Shown here in pieces: positions 44,964 to 56,092 of a stretch of 64,000 nucleotides of DNA. Every line of letters starts with the position of its first letter. Positions within the stretch are counted from its first letter, which is position 1. The translations under genes and the position numbers were made by a program. Source of the DNA: Spiroplasma sp. TIUS-1 (GTDB taxonomy: Bacteria; Bacillota_I; Bacilli_A; Mycoplasmatales; Mycoplasmataceae); the NCBI RefSeq assembly GCF_010365785.1, contig NZ_CP048387.1:186001-250000 (forward strand). The letters are read 5' to 3'. The notes below the pieces were generated by a model. It made no database searches. It worked only from the letters and a program-made list of their open reading frames with translations, and was not told where the DNA came from.

Positions 44964-45935
44964 ATGAAAAGATACTTAGCTCACGAAATTCCAAAATGGT
45001 TATTAAAAGAATATATTGATTATTTTTTGAAAAATAAGAAAAATGTTAAAGGGATTTTTTTTGATAATGACACCATCAAAATAAATGACGTAAATAATGA
45101 AACAATAAATTATTGAGCAACAACGGAGGGAATTTATTCAAAATTCCAAATTGATAATGACTCAACTAAATATCTAGAAAAAATTTGATCGGAGATTGAA
45201 AAGTCAATTTATGATATTAATTTCAAATTACTTAATTATCCTAATTATGAGCTTTCTATTAATGAATCGGAATTATTTTTGGCATTTTTTTCAATTATTG
45301 AATACAGAATAAAGTTTGAAAATTTCACAAAGATTAGTTGAAATAAATTTGATAGGGAATTTAAGTATAAATACACATTAAAAAACTCTGATGTTGTAAT
45401 TATAAAAACTGGAATAAGTCCGTCGGCAATTTATTTGAAAAGTGATGAGGTGTACATTGATGAGGGCAAACTTAAATGTATCTGGTTTAATGGGTATTTG
45501 GCAATATTGTTAAAAAAAGGCTTTCATTTAGAAGCAACATTAAGTGGCGAAAAATATAAAATTAATTTCATATCGAAAAAACATTTAGAAGAAAAGACTA
45601 ATTTTTTTTGCGATTCAGAATATTTGGATTCTATTACAACAACAATTGATATTGTAAAAAAAACAACAAAAAAACAACCAGAACAATATTGAGATGAGTT
45701 GCGTGAATCATTTTTAATGTATATTTTTCTAAAACAAAACAGCAATTTTAGAAAAAATATGATGATGGAAAAAAGAACTGGAATTATTTATTCCGAAACT
45801 GAGAATGGTAGCATCGAAGAAATAATTAGAACTAGAGTTGCAAAAGAAAAAATAAATGAAAACAGTCCTATTTCTTTAAGGGCTAATCAAACATTAAATA
45901 AATTAATCCCATTCAATGTATTGAAAAAAAAGTAA
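44964..45935 (+). CDS. Hypothetical protein
   Basis: This 323-residue, basic, soluble protein is read through several TGA tryptophans. I see no signal peptide, membrane segment or known motif. It is Lys-, Ile- and Asn-rich. TATAAT lies exactly six bases before the ATG, so the mRNA is probably leaderless. It is convergent with the HEPN-like gene, 23 bases between stops. The position at the edge of the accessory region hints at a strain-specific role, but nothing shows the function. Confidence 0.6.
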
Positions 45936-45958
45936 AATACATTTTTAAAAAAAGTATT

Positions 45959-46711
45959 CTATTTTTGTAACATCTTAGCATATAAATTTTTGGGCAATTC
46001 CCTTATGGTTAGTTTGTCTCATTTTGAAGTTAATTTAATTAGATAATACAAAACAATATAAATTAAAATCCAAATATGCTCTTTAAAATGAAAATTTGAT
46101 GTTCAAATTTGAGAATAGTTGTCTATTGTAAAAAATATTGTTCTATGTTCAAATATGTTTCTAGCATCTTTTATACCATCATTAAATATTGGATAGTTAA
46201 AATCATCAATAAATTCATTGTATTTTTTTTTGCTAAAACTTATGTTTTTTATCTTATTTTCGATAACTTCCCACTCTGTTTCATTAAACATATCAAATTC
46301 AAATTTATTATATTCTGATAACATAAAATTTAATGTTGTCGCCTTATCTAATAAGGAATAAATAAATAAAATAAATGACTTTATATTATGGTGGAGCGGC
46401 ATATAAAATTTTGTTTCTTGAAAATTATTTAAAATATTATTACTTTGTTTTAAATATTCTTTGATGTATAGAAATGAAAATTTAAATTCAACCATTCATT
46501 TTTTGTTAAAAATTGATTTTTCATCAATAAGTAATCAATCGATAAACTCAAAAAAAACACTTTCCATTTCATTCACCATTTCAACAATTCCTGTTTCCCT
46601 TGAAAATTCTTCTGCTTCTTTTTGAGAACTATTTATACTAGTTCTTGAATTTAATTTTTTTAGATATTCATAGAAATAGTTAACTTTTCTCAAAAATAAA
46701 TCTCTCATCAT
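45959..46711 (-). CDS. HEPN-like helical protein
   Basis: The product is a 250-residue, mostly helical protein. DARNIFEHRT near residue 195 contains RNxxxH, the RX4H signature of HEPN-superfamily RNases, in the expected place near the end of a helical bundle and before a last hydrophobic helix (HIWILIYIVLYYLIKL). The general shape resembles Cthe_2314-type HEPN proteins. Such domains occur in toxins and defence systems. GAGG lies before a double ATG; the first was chosen, and the second, three bases inside, is equally possible. The assignment rests on one motif and predicted helicity. Confidence 0.5.
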
Positions 46712-46811
46712 TTGTACCTCGTTTTTACTATTTTAAATTATTTATTATATAATTTAAAAAGTGATTTTATTTTTAACCTCACGTCAAACAAAATAAATAA
46801 GGAGTAAATTT

Positions 46812-47582
46812 ATGACATTAACAACATTAATTCTTACAGAATTATTTGGTACAGCACTTCTAGTATTACTAGGGAATGCAATTGTTGCCAATGTAGTATT
46901 CAAAAAAACTAATGGTGAAAATTCTGGATGAACTGCTATTTCAATCGGATATGGTTTTGCAGTAGCAGTAGCTGCTTTCATTGCAGCATTATCTGGTGGA
47001 GCAGCTCACTTAAACCCAGCTGTATCTCTTGCAGTTTTAATTGGATCAAACTTTGAACCATTTGCTGGTGGAGAAGCATGATGAATAATCTTAGCTATTG
47101 CAGCTCAATTAGTTGGAGCAGTATTAGGACAAGTTTTATTAAACTTAGTATTCTTAAATTTCATTAAAGCTGCTATGAAATCTGGAGATGAATTCCAAGT
47201 AGCAAACGTACGTGGAATGCACGTTACAGGTATCAATGAAGAAGCAAACAGCAAATTGCCAGCATTACTTGCTGAGTTCTTAGGAACTGCAGTATTAGTT
47301 GCAATCGTTTGTGGATTTGCAGTTTCTGGGACTGCATTCGCAGCAGGAATTGGATCATTCGGACCATTATTAGTAGGACTTGCAATTATGATTGTAGGGT
47401 TTGGATTAGGTGGAACTACAGGTTTCGCATTAAACCCAGCACGTGACTTAATGCCAAGACTAGTTTACCAATTAATGCCAGGAACAAAAGTTAGTGCACA
47501 ATGATCATATTCATGAGTACCAGTTGTAGGACCATTAGCTGCTGGAGCAGTTGTTGGACTAATCTTTAATTTAGCATTTTAA
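46812..47582 (+). CDS. glpF: Glycerol facilitator (aquaporin family)
   Basis: This 256-residue channel for glycerol and water has six membrane segments. The two half-helix motifs are HLNPAVSLAV (near residue 68) and ALNPARDLMPRLVYQ (near residue 208); the Asp after the second NPAR is the mark of glycerol facilitators. AAGGAG precedes the ATG. It feeds glycerol metabolism. A decayed paralogous 3' end lies at 49587-49754, on the far side of the DUF2075 gene. Confidence 0.95.
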
Positions 47583-47612
47583 TAATTAATACTTTAAAAA
47601 CTAAATAATAAC

Positions 47613-47636
47613 AAAAAATCGCTTAGGCGATTTTTT
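47613..47636 (+). terminator. glpF terminator
   Basis: AAAATCGC and GCGATTTT pair around TTAG and are followed by T. Confidence 0.85.
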
Positions 47637-47691
47637 ATATTCATTTCTAGGATACCAATTGATATAATTTAATTAATTAATACGAGATAAT

Positions 47692-49572
47692 ATGATAATT
47701 TACAGAAATACAAAAGAAGGTTTTATTAAAGATATATTAAATGGAAATACGTCAGATATTATTTTAGAAAATTTTAAAAAGCATGGAATAGCCGGTGGTG
47801 GATCAAGTGAATATAGATCTTGAAATAATTCATTAGAACATATGAACACAATAATTTCTAATACCCTAATGCCAAATGATGTAATGGTTTACATTGAGTA
47901 TGGCATTCCATCGCTGAACAAAAGGGTTGACTTTTTAATTTCTGGAAAATCAAAAGATAATAAAAATACAATAATTTTCATTGAATTAAAACAATGACAA
48001 AAAGCAGAAGTAGTTTTAGAAAAACATGGTATTGTTAAAACTGCTTTAGGTGGAGGATTAAGAGAAACAACTCATCCTTCATATCAAGTAACTAGTTATA
48101 TTGATTATATGAAAGACTACTCTAAAATTTTAAGCAATGAAGAAATTAGATTACTTCCTTGTTCGTTCTTACATAACTATAATGAATCAAAAACTGAACC
48201 AATATTAAATGTTATATATAAAGAAATATTGGACAAAGCCCCTGTATTTTTTAGAAACGATAGATTAGAAATGATCAAATTTATTAATGAGAATATTTCA
48301 TTAAGTGACGATAGTAACTTATTTGAAGCAATTGATAAGGAAGATAGAAAACCTTCAAAGTCATTAATTGATTATGCTGGCGGAATGCTTAAAGGTAATA
48401 AAGAGTTTGTTTTATTAGATACTCAAAAAGTTATTTATGAAGAATGTTTGCTATTAAGTAAAAAAACAAATGAACACAAAAAGAAAGTTTTAATTATTAA
48501 GGGTGGACCTGGTACTGGTAAAACTGTATTGGCTTTTAATCTTCTTTCAACTATGCTGCGAGATGGTTTAAATGCAAAGTATGTTTCTAAAAACTCATCA
48601 TTGAGAGATGTTTTTAAAGATAAGGTTGCATCAAATAAAGATATTAAAGAGTTTAATAAAAGCAGAATGAATACCTTATTAATGGGATCTGGTTCATTTA
48701 TTGAAAGTAATTGAAATGAATATGATTGTTTAATTGTGGATGAAGCTCAAAGATTAAATTTGAAATCAGGTATGTTTAAAAATAAAGGTGAAAATCAAAT
48801 TAAGGAAATAATTAATTCATCTAGATTACCAATATTTTTTGTCGATGATAACCAAGTAGTTACAAGTAGTGATATAGGTAGTGTTGATGCCATTGTAAAT
48901 GTTGCAAAAGATATAAATATTTCAGAAGAACAAATAATAATTATGGAATTAGATTCACAGTTTAGATTAAATGGTTCAAATGGATACTTACAATGAATCG
49001 ATAATGCATTATGTATAAAAGAAACTCCGGTAAATATATTAGACAAAAACGAAATAAATTATGATTTCAGAATTTATGATGATGTGTTAAATATGTATCA
49101 AAACGTTTATAAATTAAATTCTAAAAATAATAAATCTCGTGTAATGGCTGGATATTGTTGAGATTGAAAAAGTAAAAACAATAAAACTGTTAATGATATT
49201 GTTATAGGTAATTTTGAAAAACAATGAAACCATAATACAACCTGATCTATAGAAAAAAACTCAATTGATCAAATTGGTTCAATACATACAGCCCAAGGAT
49301 TAGAGTTTGAATATGCCGGAGTAATAGTTGGCGATGATCTAGACGTAGTTAATGGAGCGTTGGTTGCAAACTTTGAAAGCAAGGCAAAAACAGATCAAAC
49401 ACTAAAAGGTTTAAAAGCTCTTATTAAAGAAGGTGACTCAGAAGCTATTAAAAAATCTAGTGATATCATTAAAAATACTTATAGAGTTTTATTGACTAGA
49501 GGTATGAAAGGAACTTTCGTATATTTTACAAATAAGAAAGTTGAGAAATATTTCAAGGAATTGATCAAATAA
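47692..49572 (+). CDS. DUF2075 (Schlafen-like) helicase with PD-(D/E)XK-like N-terminus
   Basis: The 626-residue protein begins with about 250 residues that contain VDFLISG followed, about 12 residues later, by IIFIELKQW, the D...ExK pattern of a PD-(D/E)XK nuclease fold. Then comes a DUF2075 SF1-type helicase: GGPGTGKTV near residue 271, LIVDEAQRL, FVDDNQ, SQFRLNGS and HTAQGLEFEYAGVI, with TRGMKGT near the end. Proteins of this class occur in phage defence and restriction loci. A TATAAT box lies 23 bases upstream. The gene sits between intact glpF and a decayed glpF end. Confidence 0.75.
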
Positions 49573-49586
49573 TTTTAAAAATTAAT

Positions 49587-49754
49587 TTACCAACTACAGG
49601 TTTCCCGGTAAATCCAGTACGTGATTTAATGCCAAGACTTATTTACCAAGTAATGTCTGGAACAAAAGCTAGTGCACAATGATCGTGCGCTTGAGTACCA
49701 GTCGTTGGACCATTAGCTGCTGGAGCAGTTGTTGGAGCATTATTCTTAATTTAA
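49587..49754 (+). pseudogene. Decayed 3' end of a second glpF
   Basis: The frame encodes TTGFPVNPVRDLMPRLIYQ followed by sequence close to the last 55 residues of GlpF, including VPVVGPLAAGAVVG. The second NPA motif is changed to NPV. The 5' four fifths of the gene is missing and no start is present. DNA similarity to 47415-47582 is strong but with many third-position changes, so it is an older paralogue remnant rather than a fresh copy. Confidence 0.85.
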
Positions 49755-49820
49755 TTTTCGCTAGTATTTAATGAATTCTATTTCTGTTAAAATAAAGTTA
49801 ATTAAAAATTGAAGGAATAT

Positions 49821-50978
49821 ATGAATCAAAAAAATAAATATTTAAACTTTAATAACGGTGCTCAAATTTTAATGACTGATGAAAATTTTCAAAGACACCA
49901 ACGTATGCTAAAAAATTCTTTCAAAAATTTATACTTAGGATTTTCGAAAGAATTTAAATTAACTGGAGTTGAATCTTTTATTAGTTTAGATTCTGAATAT
50001 AATTTCGAAAAAACAGATTATATTGAATTTAAAAATGGTGATATTAATCACAGGGTGTATCTTAGGGAAATAAAAAATTCCGGTCAGAAAGATGTACACA
50101 AAAAAAGAATACATATTGAACCAAAAATGTATTGTGAAAATAAAATTGTAAGTGTAATCGGACTTCTTTCTTTGGGTAACGAAACGCTATATTGCGTTAC
50201 TGATTACTTAAATGAATATATCGAAAGTAAATTTATTAAAACTGATAATTCATTAAAAAATAATTCATCACTTTGAATAAATCAAGAAGATATGATGCTT
50301 GTCATTCAAAATAAGGAAGTTGATTTCTTTATAAATTCTCACGGTTCTTTAATGACAAAATCTATAAATATTGCAATCGAATCTTTCAATAAGAATAAGG
50401 AAATGATTGCTCCAAAACGAGTTTCAGCAGATCAAATTAACACTATAAAGGATAAAACTGATAAAAAATTAAAATCAAAAAATGATAATAATGTTGAGAA
50501 AGGGTTTGGGATAGATGATTTGTTTGATTTTATAATTGATGGTTCTTCAATAGTTCCTGATTTTGACTGAGAAAAATCAGTTGATATTGAAAATAATAAT
50601 AAGTTAATTCGAAATAAAAATATTATTCAAGAATTAATTTCTTTAAATAATGAGTGCTTCAATTGCAAAACTAAGACTACATTTGATAGACGTAATGGTA
50701 ATGGTATGCAATACTTTGAATTCCACCACTTCATTCCATATAACTATAGGGTACAAAAGAAATTTAAAAAGACCTTGGATTCAAAATTGAATATAATTGC
50801 TTTATGTGTTTCTTGTCATAAGGGATTACACCTTTCTTCAAGAGAAATTCAAGAAAAAATGATTATGAATATATACAAAAATAAAGTTAATGATGAATTC
50901 ATTAAATACTACCCAAATATAAAAACAGATGAATTACTAAATATTTATTGAGAATTGTTTAATCAGGAGGAAAAATAA
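49821..50978 (+). CDS. HNH endonuclease, first of the restriction-modification module
   Basis: This 385-residue protein has a unique N-terminal region of about 270 residues and a C-terminal HNH domain: ECFNC near residue 279, FEFHHFIPYNY near residue 300, LNIIALCVSCHKGLHLS near residue 325. The two CxxC pairs would hold a structural zinc and the His residues a catalytic metal. The N-terminus may bind DNA or a partner. GAAGGAA precedes the ATG. The gene overlaps the ribosome binding site of the GHKL gene. The HNH domain closely resembles that of the last gene of the module. Confidence 0.8.
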
Positions 50979-50980
50979 AA

Positions 50981-52660
50981 ATGGAAAATAAAAATAGCAA
51001 TTATAAAGCGCTGGATATTAGACCAAAAACCAGCATCTTTGAAACTTATAAAAAATATAACTATAAACCACATTTTGCGTTGGCTGAGTTTGTTGATAAT
51101 TCAACAGCTAGTTTTTTTGATAATAAAGAAACATTAAATGAGTTTTACAGTTCTAAAGGCATTAATGGATTTCAATTAAAAGTTTATATTTTATACATAA
51201 AAAATGAAACTGGTTTAAAAATTCAAATTATTGATAATGCTTTTGGTATGGATAGCGCAAACTTCAGAAGGGCTATTGTTTTAGGGGAAAAACCCAAAAT
51301 CAAAACTGGTAGAAATGAATTTGGCATGGGACTTAAAACTGCAGCAACTTGATTCGCTAATAAGTGATCAATTAAAAGTACTCAATTAGGTTCTAATGAA
51401 GAATACAGTGTTGTTATGGATATTGATAACATTGTCGAAACAGGTGTTGATAGTGTAAATGTGATTACAAACAGTGTAGATGAGAATAAACACTATACAA
51501 TTTTGACTCTTGAAAAGTTAAATAAAACATTACCTAATAGAAATAAAAAAAACTTAATGAATTTATTAACTGGTATTTATAGAAAAGATATTTTAGATCA
51601 AAACATTAGTATTGTTTATGCAGAAAATATGGGTGGTAAATGAGAAGATGTTAATGGAAATAAATATGATAAATTTCAACATATACCACCATTTTCATAT
51701 GAACCTGTAAAACCTAGAATTATTAAAGTTGGAGAATTACCAAATGTTGAGGAAGGAACTGTTTGTGTAAAACAAATTGATGAAACATTAGTGTTTAATG
51801 GGATATCTCACAAAATTACAGGTTTTATTGGTTTAAGGGACAAGGGAAGTAGAGCGCTGGCTGGATTTGCATTATTTAGAAGAGGAAGGGCCATTATTGG
51901 TGGTTTTGAAAATAATTATAGACCCAAAGAAATTTATGGAGATTCTGGTAGTTATACTTATCAAAGATTGTATGGAGATATTAATTTAGATAGTTTTCCA
52001 GTTAACCAAGCTAAAGACGGCTTTAGTTGAGATGACGGTTTAGAGGAGGCATTTATTGAAATGTTGATCCCCATTTGTAAAGAGTATAAATCTATAGCAA
52101 ATAAATTAAGAGTAAATGAAGAATCTGCACATAACAATATTTCAATAGAACAAGCAAATGCTTCTAACCAAATATTGGAAAAAGTTTTAGGTGGAACAAT
52201 TACTTCAATTGACAATTTAAAATCAAGCAATGATATTGCTCCGGAAATATTAGCAATGTATAGCGAAGATATAAAAGAATATAATAATAAACTTTCTTCG
52301 AAACATTTAGATTCAAAAATTGTATTCAAATCAGGTGATAAATTGAATATTGAGATGTTTTTCAAAATAAATACAAATCCAAATCCTAAAGAGTGATTAA
52401 ACATATCTGTCTTAGATGAGGAGTTTAGACAATATAAATTTTCTTTAAATATTGAACATAAGTTCTTTAAACCGTTCTCAGAGAATTCAGAATTTATTAT
52501 TTTCATTAAAGATTTTGCATCTGCGTATGCTGCATCAATAATTAAAAGTAGAGTTGGTTCACCAAGTAATATGGTAGATCCTATAAGTATTACAGATTCA
52601 ATAAATAAATATTTAATTGCATTGGCAGAAGAACAAAACATGCAACAAGTAGAGGAATAG
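50981..52660 (+). CDS. MORC/MutL-type GHKL ATPase of the restriction-modification module
   Basis: The 559-residue protein has the GHKL ATP site: N-box in LAEFVDNSTAS (Glu36, Asn40), the DNAFGM box at residues 85-90, and the glycine-rich FGMGLKTAAT at 114-123. An S5-like second domain follows (GFIGLRDKGSRALAGFALFRRGRAIIGG). It matches the prokaryotic MORC-like ATPases found with Z1 proteins and methylases in restriction loci. AGGAGG precedes the ATG, inside the HNH gene end. It starts two bases after that gene. It probably clamps or remodels DNA on ATP binding. Confidence 0.85.
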
Positions 52661-52661
52661 T

Positions 52662-54782
52662 GTGGGTACATTTTTAAATAAATTCATAGAGATTTATAAC
52701 AATAAAATTGGAACTCAAGGAGTTGAAGAAATTGTTGATAAGTCTAACCAAATATTAGAGGCATCGCTAAAAAGCGATGGGTTTTTCAATAATGAAACTG
52801 GTCTATTGGTTGGTAAAGTTCAGTCTGGTAAAACTTCAAACTTCTTGGGGTTATCTGCAGCAGCCTTTGACAATGATGTAGATGTGATTTTTCTTATTGG
52901 TGGTGTCGACAATACATTATTTAAACAAAACATAAAAAGGGTTAAAGAGGTATTTTCGAATGTAAGAAGCAAATCTGGTATAAGCAGACTTTGTGAAATT
53001 AAATCGTCAAATGAATTAAAAAATTTTCACAGCATTACATTAGAAGGAAATAAAAAATTAATAGTTCCGGTTTTAAAAAATACAGATCATTTTAAATATG
53101 TAGTAAAGTTTTTAGAATATAATAAAGATTTTTTTAAATCTAAAAATGTAATTATAATTGACGACGAAGGCGATCAAGGATCTCTGGATGGTAATGCAGC
53201 TAGTGATAAAAGAACTAATAAAACAAAATGAAATCAATTAATATTAAAAATAAGAAGTAATCTTGAACATCATTTATATTTAACTGTTACGGCAACTCCT
53301 TACGCAAATTTCTTGTTGGACGAAATTGAAGTACTTTCACCAAATTTTATTAAAGTTTCTAAACCAGGAAAAGGATATATGGGACTAAACACATTTCATG
53401 ATGATAATGAAAATATGATTGTTGAAGTTGATGATGATGAAGCTGAAGAATTAGGTATAAAAACAGAAAGCGATATTAATTGAACAAGTCCACCGGAATC
53501 ATTGAGAACTGCAATTTCTTATTTTGTTTGAGCGTCACTTAAAAAGTTTGATATTAATAATGCTAATGAACCATTCGAAATGTTGGTTAATGCAAAAAGA
53601 GACATTGATGATCATAAATATATACGCAATTTAATTAGAGGATTTGTAAATGAACAAATAAAGTTTAGTAAATTAAATTGAACCGATTTAAGGTTTATTG
53701 GTACATTTAAAGATTTTGCTAATCTAGGATTTAAAATGCTATTTGGAAGAAAAATCGATATAAAATTGGATAAAGAACTGCTTGAAAATTTTTGCGAATT
53801 ATTAAATTCTCTAAATATTGAAATGATAAATTCGTCAACTGAAACTGGCGTCAACATAGAATCTATAAAACAAAATTCTGATCTAGTTATTTATGTTGGC
53901 TCTGACTTACTTGGGAGGGGAATTACAATTGATAAGTTAATTGTTACTTATATAACTAGAAGTGCAAAAAGCAAAAACAATGCAGATACAACCTTGCAAA
54001 GAGCTAGGTGATTTGGTTATAGGGAAAAATATAAAGATGTAATTAAAGTTTTTATGACTAGAAAAATAATAAATTTCTTTGAAAGTATAAGCACAATGGA
54101 AGAAGAACTTTGATCGTCTTTAGAATTGGTAGATAATGGAAACATGTCAATTGAAGAATTTTCAGGAAGTTTGTTTTTATCTCTTCCAGAAGATCTGAGA
54201 CCGGCTAGAAGTAATATAGCTAAAACTAAATACGTATCAGTTAGAAAGTGACAAAGACAAAACTCATTCTTTAAAACTTCAAAAGGAGAATTTAGTTTCA
54301 CTGACATTATTAAAACTGGAGATGATTTTGAATATTTTGGACAGAAGAAGTTTTTTGTCAAAGAATTTAAAACGTGAGATGACTTCTCTGAGGTTTCTAA
54401 TATCAATAATATAATTTTAGAAAAAATTAATTTAAAGCTAAGTTTCTTCAAACCTGATAGTAACTTTTTTAACAAAAAAGTTAAAGTAATATTATTTGAA
54501 TCAAGCGACAGCAGACCTTACAAACGTTCTGTTAAAGAACTTGACAACTCAACTTTCTTCACACTGTTCGGTCGAGGTGCGGAAAAAGATCTCGATTTAA
54601 ATAATGAAGATAAATATTTGGGTGATAGCAATTTACATATGTATAATTCTAATAAAGATATGATTCTAATTCAAATTCATAAACTTAATTTTGAGTTTAA
54701 TTCTAAGGAACCTATTCCAGGTGTGGCTTACGCGCTTTATATACCGGGAATAGAAATTAGTGGGTATGAAAAGAGTAACTAA
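52662..54782 (+). CDS. Z1-domain ATPase of the restriction-modification module
   Basis: This 706-residue SF2-like ATPase has Walker A GKVQSGKTS at about residues 51-59, an IIDDEGDQ Walker B near residue 163, TATPYAN near 210, LLGRGITIDK near 419 and the Z1 hallmark QRARWFGYR near 446. Z1 proteins pair with GHKL ATPases and methylases in restriction-modification loci. The start codon is GTG one base after the GHKL stop, the only non-ATG start I assign in this window; the ribosome binding site AGAGG lies inside the GHKL end. Confidence 0.88.
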
Positions 54783-54799
54783 AAAAGGAAATTTCTTAT

Positions 54800-56092
54800 A
54801 TGGGTAAAATTAGGTTTATAGATTTATTCGCAGGAATAGGCGGTTTTCATAAAGCTTTGGAAAAAACTGCTGCTATAACAAAAGATGACATTGAGTGTGT
54901 TTTTGTTAGCGAAATAGATAAAGAGTCAATCAAAACTTATTCTGGAAATTTTAATATCGATAAAGAAAAAATTATTAATATTAGAAATGTTGATTCTGAA
55001 TGTTCTCAGGTACCTGATCATGATTTTTTATTCGCCGGATTTCCATGTCAAACATTTTCAAATGCTGGTAATAAAAAAGGGTTTCTTGATGAAATTAGGG
55101 GTACACTTTTTTTTGATATAGCAAAAATTTTACACAAGAAAAAACCAAAATATATTTTATTAGAAAATGTTAAACACTTAGTTAATCATGACAATGGTAA
55201 AACTTGAAAAATAATTATAGAAAAATTAATTGAAATTGGATATATGGTCCCTGATGTTAATAATCCATTAATTTTATCTCCTCATCAATTTGGAATTCCT
55301 CAAGATAGAAAGAGGGTATTTATACCTGGTTATTATGTGGGGCCAGAGGTGGCAAAAAATGAAAGTTTAGATTTGGATTTTTCAGAATATAATCAGACTT
55401 CATTCAATCTAAACTACAGTGAACCCATGGAAACAAAAAAATATATTTGAGATAATTTTTTAGAAAAAAATGTTAGTGAAGAATATTATCTAAATGAAGG
55501 AAGTTATTTAGTTAAAGTTTTTGATGCTTGAAATGAGTTTTTAAAAAATGTGAAACGAAATTCAGGTAGAACTTTACCGGTGATCTGAGCGAGTGAATTT
55601 GGGAAAAATTATGACATTTCAGATTTACCTAATTGAAGAAAAAAATATATTTCAGATATGAGGGAAATATACAAAAATAATAAAAATTTTATTGATGCTT
55701 GAATTGAAAAATATAATGTTCTTTCTTGAAAAAAAAGAGAACAAAAATTTGAATGACAAGCCGGTGTAGACATGGATGATATTCATGATTCATTCATTCA
55801 GTTGAGACAATCAGGGATTAGATGTAAAAGACCGATAAAATTTCCCACTTTAGTAGCTATGGTTCAAATACCAATTGTTTTTGAAAAAGGAGTAAATAAA
55901 TGAAGATATTTGACACCTGGTGAAGTTGGTAAACTTCAAAGTTTCCCCACTGATTATAAAAATTATGTTGATATAGAAAAAAACTCAAATAATTTTTATG
56001 CCTATAAACAATTTGGAAATTCAGTAAATGTTGAGATAGTATCTATAATTCAGCAAGAACTAATTAAAAAAGTGAGGTTTAAGAATGAGTAA
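54800..56092 (+). CDS. DNA (cytosine-5) methyltransferase
   Basis: The 430-residue enzyme has the C5-methylase motifs in order: I DLFAGIGG (residues 8-15), IV GFPCQTFSNAG near 79 with the catalytic Cys, VI LLENVKHL near 120, VIII QDRKRVF near 168, IX GEVGKLQSFP and X FGNSVNVEI near 404. The target-recognition region between VIII and IX is about 190 residues. It probably protects host sites from the module's nuclease. AAAAGGAAA precedes the ATG, 17 bases after the Z1 gene. Its end overlaps the next gene by eight bases. The recognition sequence cannot be read from the protein. Confidence 0.93.

Noticed and set aside
49821-50978. HNH genes as group I/II intron or transposon nucleases
   Set aside because: No reverse transcriptase, intron structure, inverted repeats or transposase is seen, and the HNH genes are woven into one operon with the methylase.
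51961-52671. A 236-residue minus-strand frame opposite the GHKL gene
   Set aside because: It is a long antisense frame over a clear GHKL C-terminal domain. It reads only because TGA is rare on that strand and has no ribosome binding site.
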